DNA of 64,000 nt from Azospirillum brasilense. GTDB taxonomy: Bacteria; Pseudomonadota; Alphaproteobacteria; Azospirillales; Azospirillaceae. The translations under genes and the position numbers were made by a program. The notes below the pieces were generated by a model. It did not search any database. It saw only the letters and a list, made by a program, of their open reading frames with translations, and had not been told where the DNA came from. Within the stretch, counting starts at the first letter, position 1. Every line of letters begins with the position of its first letter. The stretch spans positions 186,001 through 250,000 of the forward strand of contig NZ_CP032346.1 of assembly GCF_005222205.1 (NCBI RefSeq), read 5' to 3'. Shown one piece after another: positions 35,275 through 43,440 of the stretch.

Positions 35275-36276
35275 TCAGCGCTTCTTGTACGTCTCGCTGT
35301 CCATATGGGCGAGCTGCGCCGCCGGGTAGCGCTCGCCCGCCGCGGCGCCGGGTGGCAGGGCTTCGGCGAGCTGCGCCAGATCCTCCGTCGACAGGGCGAG
35401 GTCCAGGGCACCCAGCGCCTCGGCCAGACGGTCGCGGCGGCGGGCGCCGACCAGCGGGACGATGTCGTGGCCCTGTGCCGCCACCCAGGCGATGGCGACC
35501 TGGGCGACCGAACCGCCGATGCGCTGGGCGATCTCCCGCAGACGCTCCACCAGCGCCAGGTTCCGGTCCAGATTCTCACCCTGGAAGCGCGGGCTGCGGC
35601 TGCGGAAGTCCTGGCCCGTCCGGCCCTTGCTCCAGTGGCCGCTGATCAGGCCGCGCGACAGCACGCCGTAGGCGGTGACCCCGATGCCAAGCTCCCGGCA
35701 GGTGGGCAGGATGGCCTCCTCGATCCCGCGGGAGATCAGGGAATATTCGATCTGCAGGTCGCTGATCGGGTGCACCGCGGCGGCGCGGCGGATGGTGTCC
35801 GGGCCGACCTCCGACAGGCCGATGTGGCGGATGTAGCCGGCCTTCACCATGTCGGCCATGGCGCCCACCGTGTCCTCGATGGGGACGCTCGGGTCGAGCC
35901 GCGCCGGGCGGTAGATGTCGATGTGGTCCACCCCCAGCCGGCGCAGCGAGTAGGTCAGGAAGTTCTTCACCGCCGCCGGGCGGGAGTCGTAGCCGTTCCA
36001 GCCCATCTGCGGGTCGCGCAGGGCGCCGAACTTCACGCTGATGAGCAGCCCGTCGCGCTCGCGCCCGCGCAGGGCGTCGCGGATGAGCAGCTCGTTGTGC
36101 CCCATGCCGTAGAAGTCGCCGGTGTCGAGCAGGGTGATCCCGGCGTCGAGCGCCGCGTGGATCGTGGCGATGCTCTCCTCCTGGTCGGCGGGGCCGTAGA
36201 AGTCCGACATGCCCATGCAGCCGAGACCGATGACCGAGCTGACGGGGCCGGCGGCCCCCAGCGTGCGCTGTTCCAT
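35275..36276 (-). CDS. Aldo/keto reductase
   Basis: A 333-residue NADPH-dependent aldo/keto reductase (AKR13-like). The TIM-barrel tetrad is partly visible: Asp in LLDTGDFYGMG, Tyr in the same segment, Lys in LISVKFGAL; the usual His position reads IYRPARLDPS where many relatives have YxHR. Cofactor-binding residues lie near VPLVGARRRDRLAE. It is divergent from the LysR gene at 36414, its likely regulator. Typical substrates are aldehydes and methylglyoxal. Confidence 0.92.
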   Translation of the reverse strand: MEQRTLGAAGPVSSVIGLGCMGMSDFYGPADQEESIATIHAALDAGITLLDTGDFYGMGHNELLIRDALRGRERDGLLISVKFGALRDPQMGWNGYDSRPAAVKNFLTYSLRRLGVDHIDIYRPARLDPSVPIEDTVGAMADMVKAGYIRHIGLSEVGPDTIRRAAAVHPISDLQIEYSLISRGIEEAILPTCRELGIGVTAYGVLSRGLISGHWSKGRTGQDFRSRSPRFQGENLDRNLALVERLREIAQRIGGSVAQVAIAWVAAQGHDIVPLVGARRRDRLAEALGALDLALSTEDLAQLAEALPPGAAAGERYPAAQLAHMDSETYKKR

Positions 36277-36413
36277 GTTCCTGATCCTCTCCGTCCGTCG
36301 CGGCGCCGTTCCAGCGCCGCCTCGCCCTGGATGATGACCCGGCGCCATTGATCCGATAAGCTGGACAATGCCGAACGGGCTGTTCACTGCATCGAACAAT
36401 CGGAACCGGGGGA

Positions 36414-37319
36414 ATGGACGACACCGACCTGCGCGACCTGCAAGCCTTCGCCGCCGTCGCCCGCCACCGCAGCTTCCGCCGCGCGGCGCTGGAGCAGCGG
36501 GTGTCCGTCTCAAGCCTCAGCCAGCGGATGCGGGAATTGGAGGAGCATCTTGGCGTCCGCCTGCTGAACCGCACGACCCGCAGCGTCGCCCCGACCGAGG
36601 CCGGGGAGCAGCTTCTCCGCCGGTTGGAACCGGCGCTGGGCGAGGTGGCCGGCGCCCTGTCCGACCTGCGGGAACGCCAGGGGCGGCCGGCGGGGCGGCT
36701 GCGCATCAACGCGCCGGCCCCGGCGGTCGATCTCGTGCTGGCCCCGATGGTCACGCCCTTCCTGACCCGCTTTCCGGATGTGGAGCTGGAAATCACCGTG
36801 GACATCGCCCTGATCGACATCGTGGCGCAGGGCTATGACGCGGGCGTGCGCTACGAGGAACATCTGGCGCAGGACATGATCGCGGTGCCGCTCGGCCCGC
36901 CGCAGCGCTTCGTGCTGTGCGCGGCGCCCGCCGTTCTGGACCGCTTCGGCGTGCCGGAGCGGCCCGAGGATCTCCTGGGCAAGCCGAGCGTCTCAACCGT
37001 CTACGCCAGCGGCGCCCACCCGCCCTGGGAATTCGAGAAGGAGGGGCGCATCGTGCGCATCCAGCCCGGCGGCCCCTTCCACGCCGGCCACACCGGCATC
37101 CAATTGCGGGCGGCACTGGACGGGCTGGGGTTCCTGATGACCTTCGACGAGTATGTGCGCGAGCACATCGCCGCCGGCCGCCTCGTCGCCGTGCTGGAGG
37201 ACTGGAGCCAGAGCTTCCCCGGCCCCTTCCTCTACTACCCGTCGCGCCGCCAGCCCCCGGCGGCGCTGCGCGCCTTCCTCGACTTCCTCAAGGACTGGCG
37301 CCGTCAGGCCGCTCCGTAG
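36414..37319 (+). CDS. LysR family regulator divergent from aldo/keto reductase
   Basis: A 301-residue LysR-type regulator with HTH residues 5-65 (LQAFAAVARHRSFRRAALEQ, then GVRLLNRTTRSVAPTEAG) and an effector domain with DIVAQGYDAGVRYEEHLAQD. It is the third member of the paralogue group at 5230 and 15488. The 137-bp gap to the aldo/keto reductase gene contains GAAC-N5-GTTC, a minor dyad. It probably controls the divergent reductase. Confidence 0.93.
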   Translation: MDDTDLRDLQAFAAVARHRSFRRAALEQRVSVSSLSQRMRELEEHLGVRLLNRTTRSVAPTEAGEQLLRRLEPALGEVAGALSDLRERQGRPAGRLRINAPAPAVDLVLAPMVTPFLTRFPDVELEITVDIALIDIVAQGYDAGVRYEEHLAQDMIAVPLGPPQRFVLCAAPAVLDRFGVPERPEDLLGKPSVSTVYASGAHPPWEFEKEGRIVRIQPGGPFHAGHTGIQLRAALDGLGFLMTFDEYVREHIAAGRLVAVLEDWSQSFPGPFLYYPSRRQPPAALRAFLDFLKDWRRQAAP

Positions 37320-37323
37320 GGAG

Positions 37324-38088
37324 TCAGACGGTGCAGAGGAAGCGGCGCTCCCCGCCCTCCAGGACCAACGCGGTCAGCCGGTTGGAGGCGTAGGCTCCGG
37401 TGTCGATGCCGATGCGGTTGGAGCGGACGTCCGGCTGCTCGACGATGGTGTGCCCATGCACGACGAGCTTGCCGTGGTCGAGGTGGGAGGTCAGGAACTC
37501 CCGCCGGATCCACAGCAGATCCTCGTCCCGCTGGCGATGCAGCGGCAGGCCGGGGCGGATTCCGGCGTGGACGAACAGATAGTCGCCGATGGCCACGCTG
37601 GAGCGCAGCCCGGCCAGGAAGGCCCGGTGATGGGGCGGCAGGGCCGCAGCGAAGCGCTGGCGGGCTTCCTCCACATGCTCCGGTGGAGCGCCCTCGACGG
37701 GTGCCGGAACGCCGTAGCTGGCCAGCGTTGCCCGCCCGCCATACTCCAGCCAGTCCGGCCCGGCCTCGGGCTTCTCGATGAAGTCCATCATCGCGGCTTC
37801 GTGGTTGCCGCGCAGGTGGATGGCGCCGAAGCCGGGCAGCGGTTCCCGGCACAGCCGCTCGATGACCATCGCGGAGTCCGGACCGCGGTCCACATAGTCG
37901 CCGAGAAAGACCAGATACTTGACGAGGTCGGCGCCGCTCGCCGCGTCGCGGTCGATCTGCGCCAGCAACTGGTCGAGCAGATCCAGGCGTCCGTGGATGT
38001 CGCCCACCGCGTAGACGCGCATACCCCGCGGCACATGGCTCGCGACGGGTTCCGGGTCCGACCACAGTTTGCGCGCAAAGCCGAACAC
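37324..38088 (-). CDS. Metallophosphoesterase (PPP-type serine/threonine phosphatase)
   Basis: A 254-residue phosphoprotein phosphatase-like enzyme. Start GTG at 38088 is chosen because GGAGGAGAG lies just upstream and the product then begins MFGFARKLW; an in-frame ATG at 38196 would add 36 unconvincing residues. The metal-binding signature is complete: GDIHGR (29-34), GDYVDRG (63-69), GNHE (94-97), with later VHAG and VVHGHT histidines. Relatives dephosphorylate Ser/Thr proteins or diadenosine tetraphosphate. Confidence 0.92.
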   Translation of the reverse strand: MFGFARKLWSDPEPVASHVPRGMRVYAVGDIHGRLDLLDQLLAQIDRDAASGADLVKYLVFLGDYVDRGPDSAMVIERLCREPLPGFGAIHLRGNHEAAMMDFIEKPEAGPDWLEYGGRATLASYGVPAPVEGAPPEHVEEARQRFAAALPPHHRAFLAGLRSSVAIGDYLFVHAGIRPGLPLHRQRDEDLLWIRREFLTSHLDHGKLVVHGHTIVEQPDVRSNRIGIDTGAYASNRLTALVLEGGERRFLCTV

Positions 38089-38273
38089 GCTCCGCTCTCC
38101 TCCGTTCTCGATGGGTGGGTCCTGCCTTGACAGGATGGGGATGACGGCGCGCGCACTCAAGTCGCACACCCGCTTGCCCGGCCCGGGTTCGCCCATTCAT
38201 CCACATGGGTCGAGTCGGACTGGAAAGAGGGGGTGCCGTCAAGCGGCCGGAATGGTTAACCCGTATGGCGCCA

Positions 38274-38951
38274 TCAGGAGCCGGGCATGGCGCGGTCCAG
38301 CGCCTCCAGAAGGCCGCCGAGCCGGAACTCCACGGTCCGCCGATCAAGCCGCGGCCAGTGATAGACCTGGGTCGCGCCGTTGGCCTGCCTCTGGAATTCC
38401 AGCCTCACTGGGCGGTTGGAGCGGATCAGCGGCATCAGGCGCTCCATCGGGCCGCAGGTCAGGCCGATGCGCCGCGGCTCCTTGATGGCGGCGAAGCGGC
38501 TCAGCATCTCCGTCCCGGCGTCCTCGTCGGCGATGGCGCCTGCGGCAACCTGGGCCAGGAAGCGGGCGAATTCGGGCGGAGCCGCCTCCGGTGCGGCGCC
38601 GGCCTGCGGTCCCGCGTCGAGCGCGTCGGCGAGGTCGGATAGCTGGCGCGGCGTGTAGAAGCGCTGCGGCGGGGCGCCGTCCACCGCCAGGGTGACGGGG
38701 TGGGCAAGCGCGATGGGCTCGTCGAACACGATGTAGAGGGAGGTGCAGGCGGCGTCGCGCACCGCGCTGATGCTCAGCTCGCCGAGTCCGCCGCGGTTGT
38801 CGGCGAAGGGCTGGACGGCCGACACGGTGCAGCGCTGCCCGGGGCCTTCCCCGGCGCAGACGGCATCGGAGACGGGGGCATCCACGGCCAGGGCGGGTGT
38901 GGCGGTTCCCAGCCCGGCCACAAGCAGGAACAGCCCGATCCGGCGCGTCAT
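38274..38951 (-). CDS. Exported hypothetical protein
   Basis: A 225-residue protein of unknown family. A signal peptide (MTRRIGLFLLVAGLGTATPA, cleavage after LAV or ALA) directs export. The mature domain has four cysteines (VCAGE, RCTVS, ACTSL, TCGPM), consistent with disulfides, and a central Ala/Pro-rich region. GGAGGAGG lies upstream; a TTG at 38957 is an alternative start. It is divergent from the CorA-like gene. No function is inferred. Confidence 0.75.
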   Translation of the reverse strand: MTRRIGLFLLVAGLGTATPALAVDAPVSDAVCAGEGPGQRCTVSAVQPFADNRGGLGELSISAVRDAACTSLYIVFDEPIALAHPVTLAVDGAPPQRFYTPRQLSDLADALDAGPQAGAAPEAAPPEFARFLAQVAAGAIADEDAGTEMLSRFAAIKEPRRIGLTCGPMERLMPLIRSNRPVRLEFQRQANGATQVYHWPRLDRRTVEFRLGGLLEALDRAMPGS

Positions 38952-39141
38952 CGGCAAATGAATCCTCCTCCGGCGCATGGTCTGAACGGGGGACGCTAAC
39001 AGGGCCGGGCTTTCGTCCTGGTTAATGGTCAGGGCCGATGGGGATGGCGCGAACGCCCGGCACTGCCCCCTTGGTGCCGCGTTCTCGCCGGATTGGACTC
39101 TGCTAGGATGTGGGAAAAGAAGGACAAGGGGGAGGGGCGCC

Positions 39142-40803
39142 ATGGACGAGAGCCCGATCCGCGTGCGCCGGTTTCGCGAAATCCTGCTGTGGCCGGTGCA
39201 GCTGATGCCGCTGAAGGACGGCGCGCAGATCCAGAACCATTGGGAGTGGCTGGGCGGGCCGGACTGTCCCTGGCAGGAGGTGGCGGACGAGTTCACCCAA
39301 GACCCCGGCGAATTCAGCGAGCGTCATTACAGCGAGTTCGTGTCCTTCCTGCCCTACGTGCAGCGCTTCCTCTATGGCGAGGGGGAATCGCGCGACCACC
39401 GGCCCGGCTATGGCGGCTCCCCGATCCGCGTGTTTCGGCGGCGCGACGTGGCGGCGCTGACGGTCACCCTGCGGCGGGGGCAGGCGCCCCTGCGCTTCGC
39501 CATTGCCCATGTCGATCTGCATTTCTTCCACGACGTCGATGTGGCGATTATCGTTGTCGAGCTGTTCGGCGAGGACCTGCCGCTGGACCGCGTGCAGGAC
39601 ACGCTGTTCCGGCTGGGCCGCACCTATCCGCCGGCCTGGGAGCCGGACGGCAGCGCCGCGCAGTGCCCGCACCGCGTCGAATGGCTCGGCGCCGACGGCG
39701 CCGTGCTCGCCGTCTCGGACTATGAGCGGAAGGCCGAATACCTGTCCTTCGTGTGCCGCCACCGGGCGCCGCGCATCGCCGCCCACTGGTCGTTCCTTCT
39801 GCGCCCCCTGGTCCACCACCATTCGGAGGAGACCGGGCTGCTGCGCTACCGCCAGCTCGAATACCAGCGGATGCCGGCCATGGCCTATCTGTCGCTGGAC
39901 GAGCCGGAGCGGCTGGAGCGGGCGGACTGGGTGCGGCTGGGATTCGCCACGTCGCCGGGGGTGGGACCCAGCGAGGTGATGCCCTTCGCCCCCGCTTTCC
40001 TGGAGGGGTTCGAGCAGCGCTACTGCTACGACCGCTACTGGGACCCGCGGGCGCCCGGCGCCTGGACGCGCAGCCGCATCCTGTGCTGCGGCCATTCGCT
40101 GGTGATGGTGGGGCCGGAGGGCGACGCCTTCTTCACCGACGCGGAAACCGGGCTGCTCGGCCAGTTCCGGCACCAGTATTTCCTGCTCGGGCTGGTCGTG
40201 CATTTCCACCGGGCGGCGCTGGTGATGCTGTCCGACCGGCTGGTGCTGGCGGTCAGCCAGCTCGACATCGGAACCGTGGAGTCGGTGAAGCGGTTCAAGC
40301 GCGACATCCGGCAGGTGTTCGAGATCTTCCTGCGCTTCACCCACCGTTATTGGTTTCATGAGCTGTCAATCCAGGGGCCGCTGCGCGACCTGTTCCGCCT
40401 GTGGGCCGGGCATCTCGGCACCGACCGCCTCTACGCCGATGTGCGGGACGAGGTTCAGGACATGAGCGACTATCTGGACAGCGATGGGCTGCGGCGGCAG
40501 GCCAACACGGTGCTGCGGCTGACCGTGGTGACGGTGGTCAGCACCATCGGAACGCTGGTCACCGGCTTCCTCGGCATGAACCTGCTCGCCATGGCCGACG
40601 ACCCGCTGCCCATGCGGATTCTGTTCTTTCTCTTCGTCCTGCTGGCGACGGTCGGGCTGATCGCCTTCAGCGTGATGCGGTCCAAGCGTCTGGCCGATTT
40701 CCTGGAGGCGCTGTCGGACGAACGGCTGCCGGGTCGGAGCAAGCTGGCGCTCCTGACGAAGGTGTGGGAGCGCCCGAGTCGCCGCGCCGGGCCACCTTTG
40801 TGA
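39142..40803 (+). CDS. Large CorA-like membrane protein with GMN motif
   Basis: A 553-residue protein whose C-terminus resembles the CorA Mg2+ channel family. A transmembrane helix (LTVVTVVSTIGTLVTGFLG) ends in GMN at 478-480, the CorA selectivity signature, followed by a short loop and a second helix (ILFFLFVLLATVGLIAFSVM). The preceding ~450 residues are soluble, more than the roughly 250 of classical CorA, and lack obvious CorA N-terminal motifs; they include several His-rich patches (HVDLHFFHD, LVHHHSEE). GGGGGAGGGG precedes the ATG. A divalent cation transporter or a derived relative is likely. Confidence 0.8.
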   Translation: MDESPIRVRRFREILLWPVQLMPLKDGAQIQNHWEWLGGPDCPWQEVADEFTQDPGEFSERHYSEFVSFLPYVQRFLYGEGESRDHRPGYGGSPIRVFRRRDVAALTVTLRRGQAPLRFAIAHVDLHFFHDVDVAIIVVELFGEDLPLDRVQDTLFRLGRTYPPAWEPDGSAAQCPHRVEWLGADGAVLAVSDYERKAEYLSFVCRHRAPRIAAHWSFLLRPLVHHHSEETGLLRYRQLEYQRMPAMAYLSLDEPERLERADWVRLGFATSPGVGPSEVMPFAPAFLEGFEQRYCYDRYWDPRAPGAWTRSRILCCGHSLVMVGPEGDAFFTDAETGLLGQFRHQYFLLGLVVHFHRAALVMLSDRLVLAVSQLDIGTVESVKRFKRDIRQVFEIFLRFTHRYWFHELSIQGPLRDLFRLWAGHLGTDRLYADVRDEVQDMSDYLDSDGLRRQANTVLRLTVVTVVSTIGTLVTGFLGMNLLAMADDPLPMRILFFLFVLLATVGLIAFSVMRSKRLADFLEALSDERLPGRSKLALLTKVWERPSRRAGPPL

Positions 40804-40896
40804 GCCGTTGGAAACCGGATTTGCAGGAAGACCGGAAGGATAGGGCGGGTTTGCCACGAATGGAGGGGGCGGGCGCCAAAGAACAGGCATGAAGCC

Positions 40897-40921
40897 GGAA
40901 CCAGCCGGCCAAGCTCGCGTT
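40897..40921 (+). promoter_or_regulatory. EcfG-type general stress promoter for the DUF3309 gene
   Basis: GGAAC and CGTT are separated by exactly 16 bp, matching the alphaproteobacterial sigma EcfG consensus (GGAAC-N16/17-CGTT). The CGTT ends 35 bp before the DUF3309 start. This small membrane protein family is often stress-associated, which fits. Confidence 0.6.
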
Positions 40922-40956
40922 CTTGTCAGCGAAAGCTCCACATTTGGGAGGACGCC

Positions 40957-41115
40957 ATGAGCATCGGCACCATTCTGCTCATCATTTTGATTCTCGTTCT
41001 AATCGGCGCGGTTCCGGCCTGGCCGCACAGCCGCGGCTGGGGCTATGGCCCCAGCGGCATTCTCGGCGTGCTGCTGCTCGTCCTGATCGTGCTTCTGCTG
41101 ATGGGCCGGATCTGA
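40957..41115 (+). CDS. DUF3309 family small membrane protein
   Basis: A 52-residue hydrophobic peptide with two helices: MSIGTILLIILILVLIGAVP, then WPHSRGWGYGPSG, then LGVLLLVLIVLLLMGR. The central WPHSRxWGYGPSG motif is diagnostic of DUF3309, a widespread proteobacterial family of unknown function. GGGAGG lies 7 bp upstream of the ATG and an EcfG-type promoter lies before it. It converges on a second small membrane protein, with a large inverted repeat between. Confidence 0.9.
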   Translation: MSIGTILLIILILVLIGAVPAWPHSRGWGYGPSGILGVLLLVLIVLLLMGRI

Positions 41116-41145
41116 CGGGCAAGCCACAACGGCTCTCCGACGCGC

Positions 41146-41220
41146 GGGCGCCGTTCCCGTTCCGCCACCGGCCCCTGGGCGTCACGCTCCGGGGCTGCGG
41201 CCGGGACGGGAACGGCGCCC
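41146..41220. repeat. 15-bp perfect inverted repeat between convergent small genes
   Basis: GGGCGCCGTTCCCGT (41146-41160) is perfectly complementary to ACGGGAACGGCGCCC (41206-41220), with an inner stem GGCCCC...GGGGC. It sits between the DUF3309 gene and the end of the minus-strand gene, overlapping the latter's last codons. A bidirectional transcription barrier is the simplest role. Confidence 0.7.
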
Positions 41221-41418
41221 GTTGCGCATCACGAACATCAGCCAGCCGATCGGCCCCAGGATCAGCACCATCACCACCCAGCCGGCCCGCGGGCCGAAGG
41301 GACAGCGCGTGCCGGGCGGGGGACGCCACGGGCCGCCGCGCCGTGACAGCATCACATGAAGGAGAGGCGCGCCATAGAGGGCGAACAGGATGAGCCAGGG
41401 TGCGAGGTCTTGTGCCAT
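41182..41418 (-). CDS. Small two-helix membrane protein
   Basis: A 78-residue membrane protein. Helix 1 (WLILFALYGAPLLHVMLS) and helix 2 (GWVVMVLILGPIGWLMFVMR) are joined by a Pro/Arg/Gly-rich loop with a single Cys, and the tail is basic. The layout resembles the PLDc_N-type small membrane domain, but the match is only by pattern. Its 3' end contributes one arm of the 41146-41220 inverted repeat. Confidence 0.6.
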   Translation of the reverse strand: MAQDLAPWLILFALYGAPLLHVMLSRRGGPWRPPPGTRCPFGPRAGWVVMVLILGPIGWLMFVMRNGRRSRPGRSPGA

Positions 41419-41617
41419 GGCGGCATGCTACCCCAGAACGGGTGGCCGCTCCCACCACGGAGCAACGGGAACGGCGTCATGGGCGCTTGTTCGGCACTGT
41501 GTCCAAATGGTAATACCGCAACGCAGGAATGGACTTCATGCGTATGAGGCATGGTTGCGCCGCGTTCTGGTGGGCGATTATCCTCAGCGGCGTCCGATAA
41601 GCCGAAAGGCGGATATC

Positions 41618-42094
41618 ATGGCGGTTGAGATCGAACGGCGGTTTCTGGTGCGGAGAGACATCCGTTCCCTGTGTCGAAACGGCCTTTCCATCGTCCAGGG
41701 GTATCTGCCCTCCGACGACGGCCGGACGGTGCGGGTCCGGGTGGCCGGCCCGGACGCGACGCTGACCGTCAAAGGCCCCCGCAACGGCCTGTGCCGCGAG
41801 GAGGTCGAACATCCGCTTCCCCTCGATCTCGCCCTGGGTCTGTTGCGCCACAGCTGCCGTGGCGGCCTGATCGAGAAAACCCGCTACCTCGTCCACCACC
41901 ATGGTCTCGGCTGGGAAATCGACGTGTTCGGCGGCGAGAACGCCGGTCTGGTGATCGCCGAGGTCGAGTTGTCCCACGCCGACCAAGTCGTTCCGCTTCC
42001 CGATTGGGTGGGGGCGGAGGTCACGCACCGGGCGGCCTACAGCAATTCCGCCCTGTCGCGCAGCCCGATCCGCCACTGGGTCAGCGCGGCGTAA
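41618..42094 (+). CDS. CYTH domain protein (triphosphatase/adenylate cyclase-like)
   Basis: A 158-residue CYTH/TTM-fold protein. The family signature EIERRFLV lies at residues 4-11, followed by basic and acidic tunnel residues (TVRVRVAG, ATLTVKGPRNGLCREEVE, IEKTRYLV, EIDVFGGENAGLVIAEVEL). Such proteins typically hydrolyse inorganic triphosphate or related organic triphosphates using Mg2+. AAAGGCGG precedes the ATG. It stands alone between small stress-type genes. Confidence 0.9.
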   Translation: MAVEIERRFLVRRDIRSLCRNGLSIVQGYLPSDDGRTVRVRVAGPDATLTVKGPRNGLCREEVEHPLPLDLALGLLRHSCRGGLIEKTRYLVHHHGLGWEIDVFGGENAGLVIAEVELSHADQVVPLPDWVGAEVTHRAAYSNSALSRSPIRHWVSAA

Positions 42095-42106
42095 CCCGTC
42101 TCCTGG

Positions 42107-42142
42107 AAAAAAGAAGCCCCGGTCCGAAGGGGGGACCAGGGC
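42107..42142 (-). terminator. Minus-strand hairpin with T-run (orphan terminator)
   Basis: Read on the minus strand, CCTGGTCC...GGACCGGGG forms a hairpin with a C-rich TTC-containing loop, followed by TTCTTTTTT. No minus-strand gene ends here: the flanking CYTH and BON genes are both on the plus strand. It could terminate an unrecognised small RNA or antisense transcript, or act in reverse on the CYTH transcript. Confidence 0.45.
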
Positions 42143-42221
42143 CAAGGCTGCGTGGATGACTGTGTGCAACGCAGCAATCCGCGTGCCAGACTGTGCGGAA
42201 ACTCCGGCGATGCGCCGAAAG

Positions 42222-42247
42222 GGGAACGCAGCCCGGCGCCGTCCTGT
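42222..42247 (+). promoter_or_regulatory. Near-consensus EcfG-type promoter before the BON gene
   Basis: GGAAC followed after 17 bp by TGTT (one mismatch to CGTT), ending 55 bp before the BON-domain gene. Weaker than the sites at 40897 and 52679, but the downstream gene is of a type often controlled by the general stress response. Confidence 0.35.
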
Positions 42248-42302
42248 TGCAAAAGAGCCGTCCGGAGGGGCGGCGGGCAACGGCGAACGGGAGTCTGGCA
42301 CG

Positions 42303-42932
42303 ATGACTCAGGACGAGAACCGGTGGAAGGACGAGGCCCGCAACGTGGACGAGGACGACCGTCGCGACGTCCGCGAGCGCAACGAATTTGGGCGTGGCGC
42401 CTACGGCGCAGGCGGATATTCCCGGAGTGACTATGAAAGCGGCGGTTCCGGCGGGCGCGATCCCGGTCGCCGCTGGAGCAGCGACTGGGGCCACGCCGAA
42501 CGCGGCTGGCATCGCGACGACCGTATCCGGGATCAGCGCAACCGCGACGAACCCATCGGCATGGCGCGGGAGCGCAATTTCTGGGAGCAGGCGGGCGACG
42601 AGGTGGCGTCCTGGTTCGGCAACGATGACGCCGAGCGCCGTCGCCAGGAGGATGAGCGCCGCGCCCAGTTCCGCGGTCGCGGTCCACGGGGCTACACCCG
42701 CTCGGACGAGCGGATCCGCGATGACCTGAACGACCGGCTGACCGAGGATCCCTATCTCGACGCGACCGACATTGCGGTGTCCGTGTCGGGCGGCGAGGTC
42801 ACGCTGGACGGCACGGTGGACGACCGCATGGCGAAGCGCCGCGCCGAGGATTTGGCCGACGCCATCTCCGGCGTCCGTCACGTCCAGAACAATCTGCGCC
42901 TTCGCGAGCCGGGCGGCACCATGGCCTTTTGA
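42303..42932 (+). CDS. BON domain protein with charged N-terminal region
   Basis: A 209-residue protein. Residues 1-100 are highly charged and Gly/Arg/Asp-rich, lacking order. A conserved linker FWEQAGDEVASWFGNDDAER follows. The C-terminal ~75 residues form a BON domain (SDERIRDDLNDRLTEDPYLD, then DIAVSVSGGEVTLDGTVDDR, then VRHVQNNLRL), associated with phospholipid binding and osmotic shock protection (OsmY-like). There is no signal peptide. A near-consensus EcfG promoter suggests stress induction. Confidence 0.88.
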   Translation: MTQDENRWKDEARNVDEDDRRDVRERNEFGRGAYGAGGYSRSDYESGGSGGRDPGRRWSSDWGHAERGWHRDDRIRDQRNRDEPIGMARERNFWEQAGDEVASWFGNDDAERRRQEDERRAQFRGRGPRGYTRSDERIRDDLNDRLTEDPYLDATDIAVSVSGGEVTLDGTVDDRMAKRRAEDLADAISGVRHVQNNLRLREPGGTMAF

Positions 42933-42974
42933 TATGGCATTCTGATCGAGTGCCGGGTTCCGAGGCCCTGACGA

Positions 42975-43006
42975 AACGCCCTCGTGCCGACCGGTGCGGG
43001 GGCGTT
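42975..43006. terminator. Hairpin between convergent BON and hemerythrin genes
   Basis: AACGCCCTCGTGCC pairs with GGTGCGGGGGCGTT around a GACC loop, giving a 14-bp stem with wobble pairs. It lies in the 85-bp gap between two converging genes. No T-run follows, so any termination would be weak or factor-assisted. Confidence 0.45.
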
Positions 43007-43017
43007 CGCGCGCTCGC

Positions 43018-43440
43018 TCAATGGGCGGTGCTGCTGCCGGCGTCTTCGGCCATGAAGGGGCTGTATTGCTTGTCCACCGACTGGATGTGCTCGATGAACC
43101 ATTCCTTCAACAACAGGATCAGGTCGATGCGCAGCATCATCTCGTTGCTGTCGTCATCGTCCAGGGTCAGCTTATGCACCTCGTCGATGAAATAGCGGTG
43201 CGCGGCCCGGTGGGCGTCGAGGCCGGGATAGCCCTGCCGCTCCATCAGCGCTTCCTCCCGCGAGAAATGCACGGTCGTGTATTCCTGCAAGCCCCTCAGC
43301 AGCCCGGACAGGCTGGCGCGATCCTTCTCCGCGATGCCGGCCTTCAGAAGATGGTTGAACATGTCGAGCAATTTTCTGTGGTCGTCGTCGAGAATTTCGA
43401 CGCCGACGCTCATCGATTTATCCCAGGCAACATGTTGCAT
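43018..43440 (-). CDS. Bacteriohemerythrin
   Basis: A 140-residue hemerythrin-like oxygen-binding protein. The di-iron ligands are all present: His21, His58 with Glu62 (HFSREE), His77, His81, His118 and Asp123 (IEHIQSVD). The opening AWDKSMSVGVEILDDDHRKL is typical. Such proteins bind O2 and may supply or buffer oxygen, which suits a microaerophile. GAAAGGATTGATCCG precedes the ATG. Confidence 0.95.
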   Translation of the reverse strand: MQHVAWDKSMSVGVEILDDDHRKLLDMFNHLLKAGIAEKDRASLSGLLRGLQEYTTVHFSREEALMERQGYPGLDAHRAAHRYFIDEVHKLTLDDDDSNEMMLRIDLILLLKEWFIEHIQSVDKQYSPFMAEDAGSSTAH

